The notes under the pieces were generated by a model. It was not told where the DNA came from. It was given only the letters and a program-made list of their open reading frames with translations, and did not search any database. This document shows, one piece after another, positions 40,673-48,513 of a DNA stretch of 64,000 nt (the stretch's first letter is position 1; each line of letters starts with the position of its first letter). This DNA is from Bacteroidota bacterium. Lineage in GTDB: Bacteria > Bacteroidota > Bacteroidia > UBA8524. Location: the NCBI GenBank assembly GCA_006226545.1, contig SBGR01000024.1, positions 1 through 64,000 of the forward strand, read 5' to 3'. The position numbers and the translations under genes were made by a program.

Positions 40673-41536
40673 ATGCGTTTACATGCCTTTCTTAAGCAAA
40701 GCCGAATGAATTTGGAATTGAGTTCCAAGGAAATATCCATTCGTGCTAGGCTGGATCCGAGCTTGGTAACACGGTATGAAAAAGGAGAACGCTTGCCTAC
40801 CCGAGCCCATTTGGCTCAATTGGCAGAATCTTTAAACCTCAATTTCCATCAATGCTTGCAACTGTGGCTCAGTGAGCAAGTGGAGAAAGTTTTTGAACAA
40901 GAAGATGAAACCACCCGCAAAGAAGTGCTCCGTCATCTATTGGGTGGTTCAAGTATGGAGACTTCTAGTGATGACCGACTGATGAACAAAGTACTGGATC
41001 AGCTGGAACGTTTCAGTAAATGCAAACTGGTTTATGCCTCTGAATGGCAAACCTACCGCGAAGAACAGCAGCTAAGAGCCTTCGCTAAACTTTGTCAGAT
41101 GCTCCAACTCGACTTCTCAAGCGAAGAACTTAACTCGATTTTGGTTGCCGGAAAAACCGTGGCGCGGCATAACCTCCAAGATCACTTGATACTGCATCAA
41201 CTCTACCAAGCATGGCAAACATCCTTAACCAATGTAAACAAAGCCATTCTCGACGGACTAGCTTGGTTTCAGCAGTACGCTTCATCGCTAAATGCAGCCT
41301 CACCTAAACAATACAAAGGCTGGACAAAGTTGAAAACAAACGAAGAATTGTTGACGGCATTTATAGCTTGGCATAAACAAGCGGCCGATGCGCCTATCCG
41401 TCTTTACCTTAATGCCGTTTTTTTGCTAAAGCACGAGTGGCCCCTCTTGTATGAAAGCAGCGAAAGCGATGAAAATTTCGTATTGGAAGAATTGAATAAG
41501 CGTCTCATTCGCGCCATCGAAGCGATGGAGAGCTAA
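40673..41536 (+). CDS. XRE family transcriptional regulator
   Basis: The N-terminus (about 1-60) is a Cro/CI-type helix-turn-helix (MNLELSSKEISIRARLDPSLVTRYEKGERLPTRAHLAQLAESL broken over the HTH). The remaining 220 residues are helical, with no known domain, and include cysteine-poor sequence that could bind a partner (Fic-adaptor-like proteins have a similar XRE start, but no Fic gene is near). ATG 40673 is chosen because the upstream TTG at 40655 lies inside a palindromic operator-like site. It is divergent from gpx. Confidence 0.75.
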   Translation: MRLHAFLKQSRMNLELSSKEISIRARLDPSLVTRYEKGERLPTRAHLAQLAESLNLNFHQCLQLWLSEQVEKVFEQEDETTRKEVLRHLLGGSSMETSSDDRLMNKVLDQLERFSKCKLVYASEWQTYREEQQLRAFAKLCQMLQLDFSSEELNSILVAGKTVARHNLQDHLILHQLYQAWQTSLTNVNKAILDGLAWFQQYASSLNAASPKQYKGWTKLKTNEELLTAFIAWHKQAADAPIRLYLNAVFLLKHEWPLLYESSESDENFVLEELNKRLIRAIEAMES

Positions 41537-41571
41537 TGTATTATAACACGGCTATTAGAGAGATTGCTTCA

Positions 41572-41614
41572 CTCAACCTCTGCCTTAACCTCTACCTCAA
41601 CCTCAACCCTACTC
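41572..41614. repeat. Short tandem CCTCAA tract
   Basis: A drifting hexamer array (AACCTC, TACCTC, AACCTC, AACCCT) lies between the convergent XRE and DUF4294-like genes, just after a CAACCTCTGCCTTAACC stretch. Confidence 0.7.
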
Positions 41615-42160
41615 CAATTTCAGGGATTTGATTATGTGCTCCACTTGGTATTCTTCTACCGGGTCGAAGGTGGTCTTTAAGTCGGTGCCGTACAGTTTGG
41701 CCATGCCTTGCCAGAAGATGGTAGTAAAGGAGTTGGTATACTTGTTCAAGAGGTCAAATGAACTTCGACCGGTCTCTCGGTGAATCAATTTGATTAGCAA
41801 AGCACCTTGAGAGCGACTCAGTTTCTTGAGGTCGTCCATAAACTGGGCTTTGATGGTCTTTTCAGTTTTCTTGACGTAGGCTTTGCGTTCCTTTTCAGTG
41901 CTTAAGGTTGCGAGGTGATCTTCCATCATCTGCAAGCGAAAGGCTGCCAACTTAGCATAGGGTAAGGTCTTTTTGATATCGCGCACCAAACGCAGGTATT
42001 TCTTCTCTGCAATGCTGTCTTTGAGTTCTTTTAGAATAACCTCATCGAAAGTATAAACCGGAACCGTATCGCCATCAACAATTTCAAATCGCACAACGGT
42101 TTGGGCTTTTGCAGCGGTGGCCAAGAGGAAGGCCGCTAAGACAAAGAGTAACTTTTTCAT
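41609..42160 (-). CDS. DUF4294-like secreted protein
   Basis: A signal peptide (ending AAKAQ) precedes a conserved DUF4294-type sequence. The motifs LRLVRDIKKTLPYAKLAAFRL, FMDDLKKLSRSQGALLIKLIHRETGRSSFDLL and TIFWQGMAKLYGTDLKTTFDP (each within residues 55-170) fit the family, found in nearly all Bacteroidota and of unknown function. It is in the mtaB-lgt operon, 40 bases after lgt. It is probably periplasmic. Confidence 0.8.
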   Translation of the reverse strand: MKKLLFVLAAFLLATAAKAQTVVRFEIVDGDTVPVYTFDEVILKELKDSIAEKKYLRLVRDIKKTLPYAKLAAFRLQMMEDHLATLSTEKERKAYVKKTEKTIKAQFMDDLKKLSRSQGALLIKLIHRETGRSSFDLLNKYTNSFTTIFWQGMAKLYGTDLKTTFDPVEEYQVEHIIKSLKLE

Positions 42161-42200
42161 AAGCGCCGGATTTTACCTTAAGGATTCCAAAAACATGCCA

Positions 42201-43361
42201 TTAGGCTTCTTTCGGTTTGTCCTTATAAAAATACAACAGCGAAACGAGACCTAAAAGTATTAGGCTAAAAGAGATGATTTCAGCTTGTGTTAACTCCATG
42301 CCCAAGAAATCCATTTTATTGTTCACGCGAATCTTTTCAATCAAAAATCGCTCAGCCCCATTCAACATCAAGTAGATGGAAAACAGAATGCCGGGAATTT
42401 TAATGCGTTTGCGTAGGCTCCAAAGTACAAAGAACAACGTAACACAGATAATCGCCTCGTAAAACGGTGTTGGGTAAACCGGCACACCCAGTTGATAGCA
42501 ATAATTACCTTGGCAATTTTCCATCAATACGCCTTGGTTGATGACATTGTGTGGGTAATTGTAACTCCACATCCAATCGGGAGCCCAACTCAACCAACCC
42601 GGCTTATCAGCGAGGTTATTGATACCCCAATCGCCGTCGCCCGAAATATGACATCCAATTCTACCTACACCGTAGGCCAGCATCAAGGCCGGACCGCCAG
42701 CATCCAACATCATTTTATACGGGATGCTGTGTTTTCTACCGAGGTAAAGCACGGTAACCGCCCCAAAGATGAGTCCGCCGTAAAAGGTTAAACCACTGAA
42801 AGAAATCAGCTGTCCAATTGGATCCGCTATGAAGTCGTTCCAGTTCTCAAGGTTATGGAATAGCTTGGCTCCCAATAAGCCAAACAGGGCTGCCATAATG
42901 GTTATATTGCCCATGTGCTGGTAAGGATGAACTTCTTCAACCTTATCGCCATCGATGGCCGGTAATTGTTTGTTTTTCCAATACCGGTAGCCACCTAAAG
43001 CAGCAGCTGCAAGCACACCTGTAATGATATTGCCTTGAGCACTCAAGAAATAGCTCTGAACATCGCTAAAGGCATCCGGAAAAGAGAATACGCCAATAAT
43101 TTTAAAACCGAGTAAGAAACCTACCACGATGGCCGAATAGAAATCGCCTTCCCTTTGTTTCTTCTGTGTTTCCGGACTAATTCTCACTTTTTTGGATTGC
43201 AACAATCCCGACTTCTCGTGGCGTTTCAGCTCCATCACCATGGTGATATTGGCCAATACAAAGGATATGGCCACCATAAAGCCGAAGCTTTGAAACAATT
43301 GCAAGAAGGGAATTTCCAGTCCGAAGAGGTCCTGAAACAGGTAGTAAAGGTTAGGGTACAT
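42201..43361 (-). CDS. lgt: Prolipoprotein diacylglyceryl transferase
   Basis: Lgt transfers diacylglyceryl from phosphatidylglycerol to the lipobox cysteine, the first step of lipoprotein maturation. The 386-residue protein has about seven membrane segments and the Lgt signature GVGRIGCHISGDGDWG, plus a YGG and an ERFLIEKIR motif near the end. The many lipoprotein genes in the window need it. It overlaps mtaB by one base (TAATG), which implies translational coupling. Confidence 0.95.
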   Translation of the reverse strand: MYPNLYYLFQDLFGLEIPFLQLFQSFGFMVAISFVLANITMVMELKRHEKSGLLQSKKVRISPETQKKQREGDFYSAIVVGFLLGFKIIGVFSFPDAFSDVQSYFLSAQGNIITGVLAAAALGGYRYWKNKQLPAIDGDKVEEVHPYQHMGNITIMAALFGLLGAKLFHNLENWNDFIADPIGQLISFSGLTFYGGLIFGAVTVLYLGRKHSIPYKMMLDAGGPALMLAYGVGRIGCHISGDGDWGINNLADKPGWLSWAPDWMWSYNYPHNVINQGVLMENCQGNYCYQLGVPVYPTPFYEAIICVTLFFVLWSLRKRIKIPGILFSIYLMLNGAERFLIEKIRVNNKMDFLGMELTQAEIISFSLILLGLVSLLYFYKDKPKEA

Positions 43362-44674
43362 TAGTGGACGTAGTTTTCAGTGCTCAGTATTTCAACTTCC
43401 ACTTCCATATCGGTATTGATCTGCAACAGTTTCACCTGCACCAGCTCATTGACCAGAAGCGGATCGTAATCGCTCGTGATTTTAATATAATTTTCGGTAA
43501 ACCCGTTCATTTTTCCGCCTTGTTCTTCAGCTTCAAACAAAACGGTAAAGGTTTTACCCAGGTGCTGTTCGTAGAAATGCCTTCTTTTCTTCTCGCTTAA
43601 GATACGCAGCATGTCCGCGCGCTCTTGCCTGGTTTTTTGCGGCACCTCGCCTTCCATGTCGATGGCTTTGGTATTCGCTCTTTCGCTGTAGGGAAAGACG
43701 TGCAGGTAAGAGATATCCAAATCGTTTAAGAAGCGGTAGGTATCCAAGAAGTCTTCATCGGTCTCTCCGGGAAATCCTACTATCACATCCACCCCGATAC
43801 AGCAATTTGGCATCAAGTCTTTGATATACGATACACGCTCAGCGTAGAGTTCACGCTGGTAACGGCGACGCATCAATTTTAATATCTTGTTATTACCGGA
43901 TTGCAGCGGAATATGGAAATGCGGTACAAAACTCCTCGAATTGGATACGTACTCAATAATTTCGTTGTTGAGCAGGTTGGGTTCGATAGAGGAAATTCTA
44001 AAACGATCAATGCCTTCTACCCCATCCAACGCTTTCACCAAATCAATGAATTTCTCTCTGTTTGGTTTGCCGAAATCGCCAATATTTACGCCCGTCAATA
44101 CCACTTCCTTCACCTCCGTTTGAGCCACTTCTTCGGCTTGTTTGAGGGTTTCTTCAATCGTTGCAGAACGACTAAAGCCTCGCGCTAGCGGAATGGTACA
44201 AAAGGTACAGAAGTAATTGCAGCCGTCTTGCACTTTCAAGAAAGTTCGGGTTCGATCGCCAAAAGAGAATCCCGGAACAAAATCGCGTGTCTCTTTGATA
44301 TTGGCATTGTAAACAACGGCCTTATCGGTTTTACGCAACTCATCGAGGTGCTCCAAAAGGTTGAACTTTTCAGCTGCCCCTAAAACCATGTCAACACCGG
44401 GTATCTCTGAAATCTCCTGTGGCTTAAGCTGCGCATAACAGCCTACAATCACCACATAGGCTTCCGGATTATGCTTCAAGGCTTCTTTCACCACCTTGCG
44501 GCATTTTTTATCGGCATTATCCGTAACCGAACAGGTATTGATTACGTACATGTCGGCGCCATCCTGAAATCCCTTCTTCTCGAAACCCTTCTCTTCCAAT
44601 TGTCTTGAAATAGTTGAAGTCTCTGAAAAATTCAGCTTACAGCCTAGGGTATAAAATGCAACAGAATGCGTCAT
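43361..44674 (-). CDS. mtaB: tRNA ms2t6A methylthiotransferase MtaB
   Basis: MtaB adds a methylthio group to t6A37 in tRNAs reading A-starting codons. The N-terminal UPF0004 domain has its cluster cysteines (12, 48, 79), and the radical SAM cluster Cys152, Cys156, Cys159 is in CNYFCTFC. A TRAM-like C-terminus follows (about 375-437). The length of 437 fits MtaB rather than MiaB or RimO. A TATCTTTG box ends 7 bases before the ATG. It is followed by lgt and a DUF4294-like gene. Confidence 0.9.
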   Translation of the reverse strand: MTHSVAFYTLGCKLNFSETSTISRQLEEKGFEKKGFQDGADMYVINTCSVTDNADKKCRKVVKEALKHNPEAYVVIVGCYAQLKPQEISEIPGVDMVLGAAEKFNLLEHLDELRKTDKAVVYNANIKETRDFVPGFSFGDRTRTFLKVQDGCNYFCTFCTIPLARGFSRSATIEETLKQAEEVAQTEVKEVVLTGVNIGDFGKPNREKFIDLVKALDGVEGIDRFRISSIEPNLLNNEIIEYVSNSRSFVPHFHIPLQSGNNKILKLMRRRYQRELYAERVSYIKDLMPNCCIGVDVIVGFPGETDEDFLDTYRFLNDLDISYLHVFPYSERANTKAIDMEGEVPQKTRQERADMLRILSEKKRRHFYEQHLGKTFTVLFEAEEQGGKMNGFTENYIKITSDYDPLLVNELVQVKLLQINTDMEVEVEILSTENYVH

Positions 44675-44681
44675 GCGGCGG

Positions 44682-44689
44682 CAAAGATA
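44682..44689 (-). promoter_or_regulatory. -7 promoter box of mtaB
   Basis: TATCTTTG on the minus strand is a perfect TAnnTTTG box and ends 7 bases before the mtaB ATG. Confidence 0.5.
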
Positions 44690-44765
44690 GGAAAGAATGT
44701 AAGATCGTGGGATTGTTGGATTGTTTGACTGAGTTGTTTAACTGTAAATTGTTAACTGTTCGTAG
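44690..44765. repeat. Nonamer-type tract (GATTGTTGG words)
   Basis: GTAAGATCGTGGGATTGT, TGGATTGTTT, GACTGAGTTGTTTAACTG and TAAATTGTTAACTGTT follow one another with a drifting 9-base period. The words closely match those at 25111-25190. Confidence 0.65.
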
Positions 44766-44790
44766 AATTGTTGGTCTTGACCGGATTCCA

Positions 44791-44824
44791 TAAAAAAAGC
44801 CCTGTTTCCAGGGCTTTCGTTTTT
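44791..44824 (-). terminator. Bidirectional terminator
   Basis: AAAGCCCTG and CAGGGCTTT flank a TTTC loop with A-runs and T-runs on the two sides. On the minus strand it ends the gene at 44837-45760. Confidence 0.8.
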
Positions 44825-44836
44825 ATGCTAATTCGG

Positions 44837-45760
44837 TTATTTCTTTTTCTCACACTCTACAAGTGCTTTGAGATCGGATGTTTCAGTTTCAAACATGACG
44901 TTGTCTTTTCTGCCATCGCCAACAACACCCATCACTCTGTAATTCTGAGTTTCCACTACCAATTTAAACCAGAAGATGTATTTCTCTCCAAAGGCACTGT
45001 TGGTATAGCTCTGGAACTTACCCGGGTATTTGAAAATATAGGCACAGGTATCGCTGTTTTCATCTAACATTTTCTCAATCCCTTTGCTGTCTGCCAAGGT
45101 AAAGTTCACTTTACGGAACGCTTTCTTTAAGGCTTTTTCATCTACCGATTTACTCAAGGTACCGCGGTCTACTAAGATATTGCGCTCTTTCAAAAGCTTG
45201 CAGTTTTTCTCTGCTTCTTGGTACATGTATTCGCCAGGAGTGCTCACCTTACCGCTTTTCTGAATGGCTTTCATGTGTTCTTGCATAAAGCTTAGGATAA
45301 AGCGAACATCGGTTTTAGTGAAGTCTTTGTTACTGCGGCCTTTGGTTTCAGGCAAGTAAATTTGGTAATCTACTTTTCCTTCTTTCACTGAGCTACCGCG
45401 AGAGTAGTTGATCACCCATACTTCTTGGTCTTTTTTAAAGTCGGGGTGTTTGGTTAAGAAGAGGTAATTATTGCGAGAGTCTCCTCTGTCTAAGTTCTTC
45501 TTTACTTCGTCTTGGTCTTCAAAAGACACCTTGGCATTCAATTTCCACAAATCGTCTACCGCCGCTTTAATCAAGTCGGCCAAATCTTTCTGAGGATATT
45601 GTGTCACACCGGCTCTTGGTCGAGCATTGGTATCCGGGAATTCAACAACTAATGGTTTTCTGAACATATCGCCCAAAGCGGACGGGTCAACGTTGATAGT
45701 TTGCGCTTGGACACTGCTCCCTGCCAAGGCTAAACTGCATAGCATGATAAGTTTTTTCAT
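44837..45760 (-). CDS. Secreted hypothetical protein, 307 aa
   Basis: A signal peptide (LIMLCSLALAGSSVQAQ) precedes a polar, Lys/Asp-rich protein with no recognised domain (contains FILSFMQEHMKAIQKSG and AYIFKYPGKFQSY). It is probably periplasmic. Its gene follows the PorE-like gene by 47 bases on the same strand, so it may function with that envelope protein. A terminator follows its stop codon. Confidence 0.65.
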   Translation of the reverse strand: MKKLIMLCSLALAGSSVQAQTINVDPSALGDMFRKPLVVEFPDTNARPRAGVTQYPQKDLADLIKAAVDDLWKLNAKVSFEDQDEVKKNLDRGDSRNNYLFLTKHPDFKKDQEVWVINYSRGSSVKEGKVDYQIYLPETKGRSNKDFTKTDVRFILSFMQEHMKAIQKSGKVSTPGEYMYQEAEKNCKLLKERNILVDRGTLSKSVDEKALKKAFRKVNFTLADSKGIEKMLDENSDTCAYIFKYPGKFQSYTNSAFGEKYIFWFKLVVETQNYRVMGVVGDGRKDNVMFETETSDLKALVECEKKK

Positions 45761-45807
45761 ATCGCTGGCTAATTTACAATTATTTAATACTTGCTACTAG
45801 TTTGGTT

Positions 45808-47784
45808 TTAGTTTGAAATAATTTTGTATTCGGTACGTCGGTTAAGCTGGCGGCCTTCTTCAGTTGCGTTATCCGCAATGGCTTTGGTTGATCCGTAACC
45901 TTTGTAGCTTAAGCGATTTGCAGCGATGCCTTTGCCAATCAGGTAGTTCATCACCGACTTCGCTCTATTCTCTGATAACTTTTGGTTGGCAGCAGCATTA
46001 CCGGTATTATCGGTATGTCCGCCAATCTCAATTTTCATATTCGGGTTGGCTTCCAAGAAAGCGGTAAGCTTATCCAATTCCACCTGCGACTCTTTTCTAA
46101 GTTCGAAGGAGTTCACATCGTAAAACACGTTTTTCAATACCACATTGGTGCCGGCCTTTATCTTCTTTAAGCGAACCACCAACTCATAAGGTTTATCTTG
46201 GCTACCTTGACTTAACGAGAAGTTCTCTGAGTGAAAGAGGTAGCCTTCTTTAGCGATGTTCAATGCGTAGTCTTGGTTTGCTTGAAGCACCACCAAAAAG
46301 CTTCCGGTTTCTGAATTGGTACCCGTAGAAATAACCTTGGTACCGTCGGAAAGCTTGAATAATTCAGCTGCGGCTTCCAATGGTTTTCCGGTTTCATCAT
46401 CCAGTACAATGGCTTTTGCATAGTTTAGCTTTTGTGGTCTGAACTGAGCAGGTAAGGCAAATTGGTAGATATCGATGGTACCGTAAGAATCTGGTCTATT
46501 ATCAGACGAATAATAGGCCAACTCCCCTTTGCTGTTTACCATCAGGCCTTTTTCATCTCCACCGGTATTGATAGGGAAACCAAGGTTCACCGGCGTATCC
46601 CAGCTGCCATCGTCTTTGCGTCGGCTCACGTAAAAATCGTAGCCTCCCATGCCCGGCTTGCCATCGCTAGAATAATACATGGTTTGGTTATCCGGGTGTA
46701 TGAACGGTGTCTCTTCGTTACCGATGGTATTAACTTCAGGACCGAGGTTTACCGGCTCGCCAAAACGGCCATTTTCAAAGGTGCTCATCCAGATATCGCT
46801 ACCACCGTAACCGCCTTCACGTTTACTAGCGAAGTAAAGGTTCAGTCCGTCGAACGATAAACTTGGTGTAGATTCCCATTGGTTGGAGTTGATAATCGGT
46901 CCCATGTGGCGCGGAATGCTCCATTTGGTTCCTTCCAATCTGCTGTAATACAAATCGCAGCCTGGGTATATTTCACGCGGGTGCGCTCCTCCTTGTCGGC
47001 CTTGGTAAGTATTCTTTTTTGAGCGATTGCAGGATGTAAAGAAGATAAACTGTCCGTCGGCTGATACCGATACACTTCCCTCATTCTCCTCTGTATTTAC
47101 CGGAGGCCCAAGGTTAATAGCCGGTCCCCAAGTCGTATCGTTTACCTTTTTGCAATAGTAGAAATCTTCGTTGCGGTTCTGCCCTACCACGCGTGTAAAG
47201 ATGAAGTATTCACCGTCTACAGTGATGCCCGGAAAATATTCTCTGCTTTCAGAGTTGATGCTCGGACCGGCATTTTTTGGTGTAAAAGGAACCGGATTTT
47301 TAATGGCTTCTTGTGCAAAGACCGCATTGTCTCTAAACCGTGTTGCTCTGTATTTTCTAGCTTCGCTCAAGTTGGGTGTTGCTAGAAACTGGTTCATGTA
47401 GTTGGCCGACTCTTCGTAGCGGTTCAGGTGAAAGTACATTTCGCCTAACGACTGCAATGCATCGTAGGCTTGTGAATTCTTTTCAATGGCTGTTTTATAA
47501 CATTGTTCAGCCTCGGCGTATTTGGCTTGTTTGCTTAAAATATCGCCTTTGAAAATCCAGGCATCTGCAAAGTTTTCGTCTTTCTTGAGTGCCTTATCCA
47601 GTAAGTCAAGGGCTTCTGCGTCTTTACCGAAATTCGCTACTTCCAAGGCTTGAAAGAAATACGCATTGGCCTTTTTGTTCTTAGTTCCTGTATCCGGTTT
47701 TGGTTGCGAAACCGCACAGGCAGAAAACAATAAAAAGAGGCCTAAAAAGAGGCTATGTGGTCTGAAAAAGCTTGGCATCGCCAC
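45808..47784 (-). CDS. PorE-like OmpA lipoprotein
   Basis: The lipobox LLFSAC (Cys23) marks an outer-membrane lipoprotein. Domains in order are TPR repeats (about 40-140), WD40-like PD40 propeller repeats (about 175-440, with motifs such as ADGQFIFFTSCNR and YYSSDGKPGMGGYD), a carboxypeptidase-regulatory-like domain (about 455-540) and an OmpA peptidoglycan-binding domain (about 550-658, with IEIGGHTDNTGNAAANQKLSENRA). This is the architecture of PorE, a T9SS component of Porphyromonas that links the machinery to peptidoglycan. Bacteroidota carry several paralogues of this shape, so a role in T9SS is inferred, not proven. Confidence 0.75.
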   Translation of the reverse strand: MAMPSFFRPHSLFLGLFLLFSACAVSQPKPDTGTKNKKANAYFFQALEVANFGKDAEALDLLDKALKKDENFADAWIFKGDILSKQAKYAEAEQCYKTAIEKNSQAYDALQSLGEMYFHLNRYEESANYMNQFLATPNLSEARKYRATRFRDNAVFAQEAIKNPVPFTPKNAGPSINSESREYFPGITVDGEYFIFTRVVGQNRNEDFYYCKKVNDTTWGPAINLGPPVNTEENEGSVSVSADGQFIFFTSCNRSKKNTYQGRQGGAHPREIYPGCDLYYSRLEGTKWSIPRHMGPIINSNQWESTPSLSFDGLNLYFASKREGGYGGSDIWMSTFENGRFGEPVNLGPEVNTIGNEETPFIHPDNQTMYYSSDGKPGMGGYDFYVSRRKDDGSWDTPVNLGFPINTGGDEKGLMVNSKGELAYYSSDNRPDSYGTIDIYQFALPAQFRPQKLNYAKAIVLDDETGKPLEAAAELFKLSDGTKVISTGTNSETGSFLVVLQANQDYALNIAKEGYLFHSENFSLSQGSQDKPYELVVRLKKIKAGTNVVLKNVFYDVNSFELRKESQVELDKLTAFLEANPNMKIEIGGHTDNTGNAAANQKLSENRAKSVMNYLIGKGIAANRLSYKGYGSTKAIADNATEEGRQLNRRTEYKIISN

Positions 47785-47809
47785 AAGTATAGCGAAGATT
47801 TTGCCAATC

Positions 47810-48421
47810 TTAAGGGATATTCATGTACTTGTGTGTTTGCAGTGAAATTCGCCATTGCGGGTGCTGTTTCACATAGTCGATGATGAGCGGTAATACCAGC
47901 TCCTGCTTGTCCCATTCTGGCTGAAGATAAAGCTGACAATGTTCATTCACTTGACTCACAAAAGACTCTGCCCAGGCAAAATCGCTTTTATTGAAAACCA
48001 CTACTTTCAGTTCATGGGCTTGTTGAGCTACCTCTAAGAGTGGAGCCTTAAACTTCTTAGGCGAAAAGGTTACCCAATCAAAATGTCCGGTATATGGATG
48101 CGCGCCAGAAGTCTCGATGTGCACATGGAGTCCGGCATTCTTAAGCTCAAACGTAAGCGGACCTAGATCGTACATTAACGGTTCACCACCGGTAATAACC
48201 ACCGTTTTGGCGCCTGCATTGACTGGCCAAGAAACAATATCGCTAATGGAAAAACTGGGGTGAGCTGAGGCATCCCAGCTTTCTTTCACATCACACCACA
48301 CACACCCCACATCGCAGCCACCCAATCGGATGAAATAGGCTGCCACACCTGAATGTGCTCCTTCTCCCTGCACCGTATAAAAGTGCTCCATAACCGGTAG
48401 CTGTGTTTTCACCTCAAGCAT
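47810..48421 (-). CDS. queE: 7-carboxy-7-deazaguanine synthase
   Basis: QueE is a radical SAM enzyme that converts 6-carboxytetrahydropterin to 7-carboxy-7-deazaguanine on the way to queuosine. The Fe-S cysteines 36, 40 and 43 lie in GGCDVGCVWC, after MEHFYTVQGEGAHSG; VVITGGEPLMY binds SAM. The 203-residue length is normal. A perfect TAAATTTG box ends 4 bases before the ATG. It is upstream of the PorE-like gene by 25 bases. Confidence 0.9.
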   Translation of the reverse strand: MLEVKTQLPVMEHFYTVQGEGAHSGVAAYFIRLGGCDVGCVWCDVKESWDASAHPSFSISDIVSWPVNAGAKTVVITGGEPLMYDLGPLTFELKNAGLHVHIETSGAHPYTGHFDWVTFSPKKFKAPLLEVAQQAHELKVVVFNKSDFAWAESFVSQVNEHCQLYLQPEWDKQELVLPLIIDYVKQHPQWRISLQTHKYMNIP

Positions 48422-48425
48422 GGTG

Positions 48426-48433
48426 CAAATTTA
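48426..48433 (-). promoter_or_regulatory. -7 promoter box of queE
   Basis: TAAATTTG on the minus strand ends 4 bases before the queE start codon. It lies between the two arms of an imperfect GTGC/GCAC plus GAGG/CCTC hairpin (48423-48454). Confidence 0.5.
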
Positions 48434-48513
48434 GAGGCTTTTTCAACCTCCGCACTGATTATTTCGTTAGCTCAGGAAACCACGTTAAAAAAGAGTAGTT
48501 TCGAACCCCATTT

